In this document: positions 59,213 through 64,000 of the stretch, in pieces
Layout of the letters: each line of letters begins with the position of its first letter
How positions within the stretch are numbered: position 1 is the first letter of the stretch
NCBI GenBank assembly: GCA_900177435.1
Contig: FXAI01000004.1
Span: 62,001 to 126,000, forward strand
Direction: 5' to 3'
Source of the DNA: Alteromonadaceae bacterium Bs31
GTDB taxonomy: Bacteria; Pseudomonadota; Gammaproteobacteria; Pseudomonadales; Cellvibrionaceae
DNA length: 64,000 nt
Program-made: the position numbers and the translations under genes
The notes under the pieces: generated by a model
Seen by the model: only the letters and a program-made list of their open reading frames with translations
Database searches by the model: none
What the model was told of the DNA's origin: nothing

Positions 59213-61102
59213 ATGCCTATTTTAACGAGCGAACAGAATGTCGATACCCTGAGCGCAGAGCAACTGGAGCAGGGCAAGCAACTGGGTAGTTTGGTAATCG
59301 ACGACAAACGGCGAAGACCCCTGTGGTTCGACGGTCGTTTTCTCGATGCAGCTGCCCTTAATCAGCAGCAGTCTTATTACATTGCCAAGCAGCAAGACAT
59401 AGCTCAACTGGTGGGTAGCGGCGTGGTGTCCGGTCTTATGGTTGAGCAGGATAGCCGTACCGCGAGAACACTGGTGATCACGGAAGGGCGCGGGCTTACC
59501 CCTTCCGGCAAGCTGGTGGTACTGGAAGAAGATCTCAGTATAGACCTGGCTGAGCTGGCGCAAATTCAGGCCTTGAATCTGCAGTTTGAGCTGTCGCAAA
59601 TTCCCGCCCAATCCCTGTCCAATACCTCGGGCATTTTTATTCTTGCCCTGCGCCCGGTGGAATTTAGCTCCGATCCCATTACTTCTTACCCCACCGATAT
59701 TAACGGCGAGCGCAGCGTAGCCGATGGCAGTGTTTTCGAAGCCACGGCGGTCACCTTAATACCCTATACCGATCAGGGTGCACGTACCGAACTACAGCAA
59801 AGGCGCAAACACATTGCAGCGGAAATTTTTGTTAACGGTTCAGAAAAAGGGCAGCCTGCGGATGTATTACCTCTGGCGATGCTGGCCATTCAAAAGGGAG
59901 TCATCGAATGGCTCGACCCCTACCTCGTTCGCCGCAGCCTGAGTAATAAAAAACATGCTCTCGCTGGTTTGGGCGCCTCACCACGGGAGCTGCGAGAAGC
60001 TTTTTATACCCAGTACAAATATCAGTTGGACGACATTATCCAGCAGGGCAGGAATCAGGCTTTTGCCGCGTCGGAAGCTTTCAATTATCTCCCCCCGGCG
60101 GGGCCAATGCCGCTGGCATGTGTCAACCTGGATGATTTCAGTCAGGTGTATTTTCCTGCGGGTATGGATGTTGAATTGTCCATTATTCCCGAAGACGAAT
60201 TGTTCATGATGCTGGAGGAAAGCTTCTCTCTGCCGCCCATCGACTTAAGCTTGAGTGAAGAAAAAGCTGAGGCCACATCCATCATGGTTTTACTGGCGGT
60301 ACCTCGCCATAAAGTGCGTGCACTCAGCTTAAAGTTGCCCTCCTTGGTGGAGGCCTTAAGTTCAGTGGCCGCCGATGCCGCTTCTGGATTCAGCTCTCTC
60401 GATATTCTCTCTGCCGTAGGCGCACAGGACGATGAACTTGCCGCGCTGGAATCCGGCCAGTCTGCCTGGCGTGAAGCCTTTCAGGATGCCGATGTTTCCC
60501 TTTGGTATACCCGCCGTCGTACGGTGAATTTCAAAACGGAAATTATCGGCGAACCGGTATCGCTGCTGCGAGACGAAAGTGAAGACGAGCAAGCGCTTGA
60601 AGAGCGCGTAAACGAAATCAATTTTTCTCAGGTGTTTAATCAAATGCTTGGGCGAACCACCATCGCCGCTCGTGCGGAGGTCACTTCCCTGCTGGGCAAG
60701 TTACGCCCCTCGCCCTTAATTTTACGCAGCGCAATAAGAGAGTTGGACAGGTCCAGTGTGGTCGGTGAAATCCCGCGCCTTAATCGACTGAGAGCAATAG
60801 GTGTAACAGAACGCTTCAGTGTTAACAAACTGGGTGAAGGTATTTCGCGTTTACAAAATACCGCCAGTGATTTTGACGAAGATGATCAGGTAAGCGAAAC
60901 ACTGGCAGAAACTGGCCGGGTTCCGGAACTGGATATTGTTGCAAGTCGACTAAAAGATTCAGAATTACGCGTTTTTTCCTCCGACTTACTCAACACTATT
61001 CGCGAGGGGGATGGCGATCAAACCACCAGGGTGAAGCAGCTTATTGACGATAAACTGCTCGAAACCAATGCTTTGCGCAAGGTGCCTTTTTTGGGTCGTT
61101 AG
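59213..61102 (+). CDS. eCIS accessory protein with shared N-terminal module (paralogue 2)
   Basis: A 629-residue protein. The shared module lies at about 35-110 (WFDGRFLDAAALNQQQSYYI, LVGSGVVSGLMVEQDS, VITEGRGLTPSGKLVVLEED). The rest has long helical segments (about 430-629) with many charged residues and no recognised domain. It is 5 bases after the previous gene. Size and placement after the gpI-like gene suggest a baseplate-plate or fibre-network component, but this is a guess. Confidence 0.7.
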   Translation: MPILTSEQNVDTLSAEQLEQGKQLGSLVIDDKRRRPLWFDGRFLDAAALNQQQSYYIAKQQDIAQLVGSGVVSGLMVEQDSRTARTLVITEGRGLTPSGKLVVLEEDLSIDLAELAQIQALNLQFELSQIPAQSLSNTSGIFILALRPVEFSSDPITSYPTDINGERSVADGSVFEATAVTLIPYTDQGARTELQQRRKHIAAEIFVNGSEKGQPADVLPLAMLAIQKGVIEWLDPYLVRRSLSNKKHALAGLGASPRELREAFYTQYKYQLDDIIQQGRNQAFAASEAFNYLPPAGPMPLACVNLDDFSQVYFPAGMDVELSIIPEDELFMMLEESFSLPPIDLSLSEEKAEATSIMVLLAVPRHKVRALSLKLPSLVEALSSVAADAASGFSSLDILSAVGAQDDELAALESGQSAWREAFQDADVSLWYTRRRTVNFKTEIIGEPVSLLRDESEDEQALEERVNEINFSQVFNQMLGRTTIAARAEVTSLLGKLRPSPLILRSAIRELDRSSVVGEIPRLNRLRAIGVTERFSVNKLGEGISRLQNTASDFDEDDQVSETLAETGRVPELDIVASRLKDSELRVFSSDLLNTIREGDGDQTTRVKQLIDDKLLETNALRKVPFLGR

Positions 61103-61176
61103 CCAAGCCAAACTCTCCGTTTGAGATGAATCTGTTTGAGAGAAATCCGACGGGTTAAATTAATGAAGGAACAGCC

Positions 61177-64000
61177 ATGAAAGCCACTCCCATTGCCAAC
61201 GCTGTGAAGGGTGAAAAAATTGTAGACATTCGCCCGCAACTTGAACTTTATCCTCAGGTTGCCTGGAAACAGAGGCTGCAGCATTTTTCCGGGCGAGCCC
61301 TGACACAATACGGCTTAAACAGAGAACAAAATTGGTTAAATGGCCAGCTGGCTGCAATGGGTCGTGTGGTGGCCGCCGGTGTGCTGGAAGGTTTAAATGT
61401 AAACCTGCAAACCGACGTGCAAGCGGGCGAAGACGTTCTAGCGCTTCAGCATTTGCATATCAGCGCCGGGCGTGCCTTGAGCTGTGGTGGCAATCCCATT
61501 GTGGCCAACAGGGATTTTAGCGTGCCGCTGGAAAACTTAATGGTTTTTCGCCACAACCTGCATCCGCAATTTAATACAGGCGATACCGGCGAGCCTAGCG
61601 GCTATGCACGCGAGCTTCCGGTTTTCTCCGAGCTGCGCGAAGAAGGGACTATTCCCCGTGCCGGTATTCTTGTGCTGGAACCGCACTTTGCCGAAATATG
61701 GCAAGCGGAGGACGAGGATGCCTGCCCGGTGGACGAAAGCAATTTACCCTTTGAAAACTGGCAACTTGTGGATGCCTGCCGCTTGGTACTTTATACCTGG
61801 CCAGACCCCTGGTTGCCCATGCCGAGCCCAGGTGAAGCCTGGCGTAATCGTTTGGCTCAGGCCGTATTCGAAAAAGAACGCAGTATGGACGCCCACCAGG
61901 TACACCCCTGGCAACTGCTTGGCGCACCCTTGGCGCTGCTAGGCTTTGATGAGCAATTTAATATTGCCTTTGTGGACCGCCATGCGGTTGTGCGCAGCGG
62001 AGGTAGCCTGGGCATTAATGGTAATGGTCTCAGGGGTGAAGGCAATCCCTTGTTGTGGCAAGCACAGTTGGAGCAGTTCAATAAACAACTTGCCTTGCTG
62101 GCCATGGAAAATTCTGGCCACGAGGATTTACCCGGCCTGGCCAGACAGCATTTTCGTTACCTGCCGCCAGTGGGTGTATTGCCTAAAAACTTCGCCCAGC
62201 CTAAAAATAACGAGCAGTATTTTTTTCCCGTTAATTACTCCGTGCGCGCCCGTGTTATTCCCTTGGAGCAGCTGGATGTGGCTATCCGTGAATCGCAGCC
62301 ATTGCTGCCTTTCGATCTCAATTCCTTTGACGATGTGGAGCTGCTGGTTCCCGTGCAGCAAAATTTTTACGATGCAGACCTTTTGCGCAGCGAAGCGCTT
62401 GATCCTGCCTTCGATCTGGCTATTCAGGAATTTACAGAAGAAAGAAATGAATGGCTCGGGCGCCGCCGCGACGTAAGAAAAAAAGCGGCTGCTATTTATT
62501 TCGCCATGAAAGGACGTGCGCTGGAAACGCCACGGGATGAAGATGCGCTGGACAACCTGGAGCTGCCATCGCCGCAACAGGCAGCGCTTATCGAACTGGG
62601 CAGCAGCTGGCGCACACTGGCCGCTGATTCGCCCCCTGCCAACTGGAATATCCCCGGTTTTGATGACAGCGCTTTTGGTGCGCAGCGCTCTGGCTGGGGT
62701 TACGGCAAAACACTGTTTGAAACCCGGGTAGAGCAAGCGCGCGGGCGAGACAAGTTTTTGTTTATGCGCAAATCTTTTCTACTGGAGCAGGGGGACTTGA
62801 GCAACCTCTTTGAGTTACAAGTCAGTACCAATGCTAGCTTTGTTGTTCACTTGAATGGCAGTCAGATATTCAGCCATTCACCTGTTAATCAAAAATCGAT
62901 ACTGTTTGGCGTTAGAACGCGAGTGAATGAACTGACTTTTAACTTCGCCGAAGAAGCCATGGCCGCCTTGAATGACGGCAATAATACGCTTGCCATCTCT
63001 GTGCAATTACCGCCCACGAATCAGGCCGATTTTTATTTTTCCCCCAGGTTGGTAAAAACCCTGTCGCAAGAAAATTATCAAGCCCTGCAAATAGATGAAG
63101 AGGACTTTGGTCTCACGCCCAACTTGCAGGCAAGCAATGCAACTGCAGCTGAACCTGGGTTTATTATCGATGAAATAGAAACATTTAAAACCCAAGTACG
63201 TGCCGCCAGCCCCCGCTTGATCAGCGAAGAAGAACTGGGTCAGCTGGACGCCAATGGCCTGGAAGATTTTATTCAACTGCTGGATTTAAAAATCGCTTCT
63301 ACCAATGATTTAATCGATTTTAATTTTGCCCGCATGCGAACGGAAATCTACCGAATAGATCAGTACATATTCGGTAATGAGCAAGGTACCAAGCTGGCTA
63401 CCTCGCCGGTACTGGCCTCCATTGCACAAAGTTCTTCCTCCCCCGAAACCTTAAAACAATTAAATGTTTTTTTTGAGGGCTTGAAAAGCGAAGAGCAGGC
63501 TGCCGTTGTTGCGACAGGTGAAAGCAATTCCGGTGGCGATAGCCAGGGTGCAGGTTCGCCGCAGCCTGCATCGGGCCTTGTTCGTCAGCCAGCCGGTGAT
63601 CTGTTTCTTTCCGAGGATTTAAGCCGCACCCTTTCACGAAGTGAAAGCCTTTCCCTGGCTTCTCGTTCCACCGAGTTAAGCGGCGTTTCGCTGAGCCTGG
63701 GTTCCAGCAGCCTGGCCGGGGAAAGCCTTGCCATCAGCGATACCTTTAGCAGCCCCTTTGCGCGGGAAGACAGCATTTTTATCGCCGAGCGTGATGCTGG
63801 CGTTGCGGGCAGTGTTGCCGCAAAAAGTGGATTCGCTTCAAATGCGCTGTTCACCAGTGCCGCCACTGTAAACGACGTTCAGGAACAAAGCGCTATTGTC
63901 GGTGCAACTGCCCAGTACAGGAATGTGAGTGTTGGCGAGCGTCTTACTGAATCCGTTGCTCTTTCTTCCATTACCTCGGGGGTTGCCACTAAAGCCTCGG
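61177..64000 (+). CDS. Very large eCIS-associated protein, partial at window edge (paralogue 3 of shared module)
   Basis: From ATG 61177 (GAAGGA 7 bases ahead) the frame is open to the end of the window, giving at least 941 residues with no stop. The shared module is at about 38-125 (FSGRALTQYGLNREQNW, VVAAGVLEGLNVNLQT, ISAGRALSCGGNPI). Around 489-608 is a jelly-roll region (NWNIPGFDDSAFG, GYGKTLFETR, FLFMRKSFLL, TNASFVVHLNGSQIFS) that resembles galactose-binding-like domains. The last about 200 residues are Ser/Ala-rich (LSRSESLSLASRSTELS). Identity is unknown; a host-binding or plate protein is possible. A 74-base gap separates it from the previous gene. Confidence 0.75.
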   Translation, partial: MKATPIANAVKGEKIVDIRPQLELYPQVAWKQRLQHFSGRALTQYGLNREQNWLNGQLAAMGRVVAAGVLEGLNVNLQTDVQAGEDVLALQHLHISAGRALSCGGNPIVANRDFSVPLENLMVFRHNLHPQFNTGDTGEPSGYARELPVFSELREEGTIPRAGILVLEPHFAEIWQAEDEDACPVDESNLPFENWQLVDACRLVLYTWPDPWLPMPSPGEAWRNRLAQAVFEKERSMDAHQVHPWQLLGAPLALLGFDEQFNIAFVDRHAVVRSGGSLGINGNGLRGEGNPLLWQAQLEQFNKQLALLAMENSGHEDLPGLARQHFRYLPPVGVLPKNFAQPKNNEQYFFPVNYSVRARVIPLEQLDVAIRESQPLLPFDLNSFDDVELLVPVQQNFYDADLLRSEALDPAFDLAIQEFTEERNEWLGRRRDVRKKAAAIYFAMKGRALETPRDEDALDNLELPSPQQAALIELGSSWRTLAADSPPANWNIPGFDDSAFGAQRSGWGYGKTLFETRVEQARGRDKFLFMRKSFLLEQGDLSNLFELQVSTNASFVVHLNGSQIFSHSPVNQKSILFGVRTRVNELTFNFAEEAMAALNDGNNTLAISVQLPPTNQADFYFSPRLVKTLSQENYQALQIDEEDFGLTPNLQASNATAAEPGFIIDEIETFKTQVRAASPRLISEEELGQLDANGLEDFIQLLDLKIASTNDLIDFNFARMRTEIYRIDQYIFGNEQGTKLATSPVLASIAQSSSSPETLKQLNVFFEGLKSEEQAAVVATGESNSGGDSQGAGSPQPASGLVRQPAGDLFLSEDLSRTLSRSESLSLASRSTELSGVSLSLGSSSLAGESLAISDTFSSPFAREDSIFIAERDAGVAGSVAAKSGFASNALFTSAATVNDVQEQSAIVGATAQYRNVSVGERLTESVALSSITSGVATKAS

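Noticed and set aside
41284-64000. Contractile prophage or type VI secretion system instead of an eCIS
   Set aside because: There are no capsid, portal, terminase or lysis genes, no TssJLM membrane complex and no ClpV in view, whereas DUF4255, DUF5908 and two sheath plus two tube genes are eCIS traits. Genes beyond 64000 could still change this.

Overview
The window looks like a chromosomal segment of a plant-polysaccharide-degrading gammaproteobacterium of the Cellvibrionaceae type (Cellvibrio, Saccharophagus or Teredinibacter-like). The main reason is the set of secreted enzymes built from CBM5/12-like and CBM35-like modules joined by very long polyserine linkers, which is a hallmark of that group. 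No tRNA, rRNA or CRISPR array was found. The taxonomic call is inference from architecture, not from a search.

Left part (1-22 kb): loosely packed housekeeping and accessory genes with long gaps. In order: a VOC-family fragment at the edge; an AHH-nuclease toxin with an Imm11 (DUF1629) partner; a secreted GlcG/HbpS-type protein; a GH11 xylanase with two carbohydrate-binding regions; an FGE-like lipoprotein; a thioredoxin-like protein (DUF6436-like) with a methyl-accepting chemotaxis protein; a LysR regulator divergent from a DoxX and extradiol dioxygenase pair; a PEP-CTERM-like protein; a large lipoprotein; a DUF3224 protein; a flavin-dependent tryptophan-halogenase homologue; and a DUF2157/GDYXXLXY membrane pair.

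Middle part (22.9-37 kb): a pectin island. Two CE8 pectinesterases, a lipoprotein carrying two CE12 SGNH acetylesterase domains, and a PL1-type pectate lyase are set among small hypothetical lipoproteins and a decayed GFA-family gene. Three of these enzymes share an almost identical signal peptide plus CBM5/12 module. Together they would de-esterify, deacetylate and cleave homogalacturonan and rhamnogalacturonan. The DEAD-box helicase gene dbpA separates this island from the next.

Right part (39.4-64 kb, running off the edge): a compact, mostly overlapping operon for an extracellular contractile injection system (eCIS, Afp/PVC/CIS relatives). It holds a Pvc16-like cap (DUF4255), two sheaths, two tube proteins, a Pvc7-like tube/hub adaptor, a 56-residue DUF5908 protein, separate gp27-like and gp5-like spike genes, a gp25-like wedge, a baseplate J protein and a gpI-like tail protein. 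Several unfamiliar proteins follow. PAAR, tape measure, AAA+ ATPase, tail fibre and effectors were not recognised here and may lie beyond 64000.

The most notable observations are in and just before this operon. A sigma-54 activator gene (39372-40763) is divergent from it. The 520-bp gap between them contains a strong -24/-12 element facing the eCIS genes, an IHF-like site, two GGGTA-N6-TACCC dyads and a weaker -24/-12 element facing the activator gene. Downstream, PKD/Ig-like domains appear to be cut in half at gene boundaries across three adjacent ORFs, three other ORFs share one module, and a 693-residue protein of unknown function ends in membrane segments.
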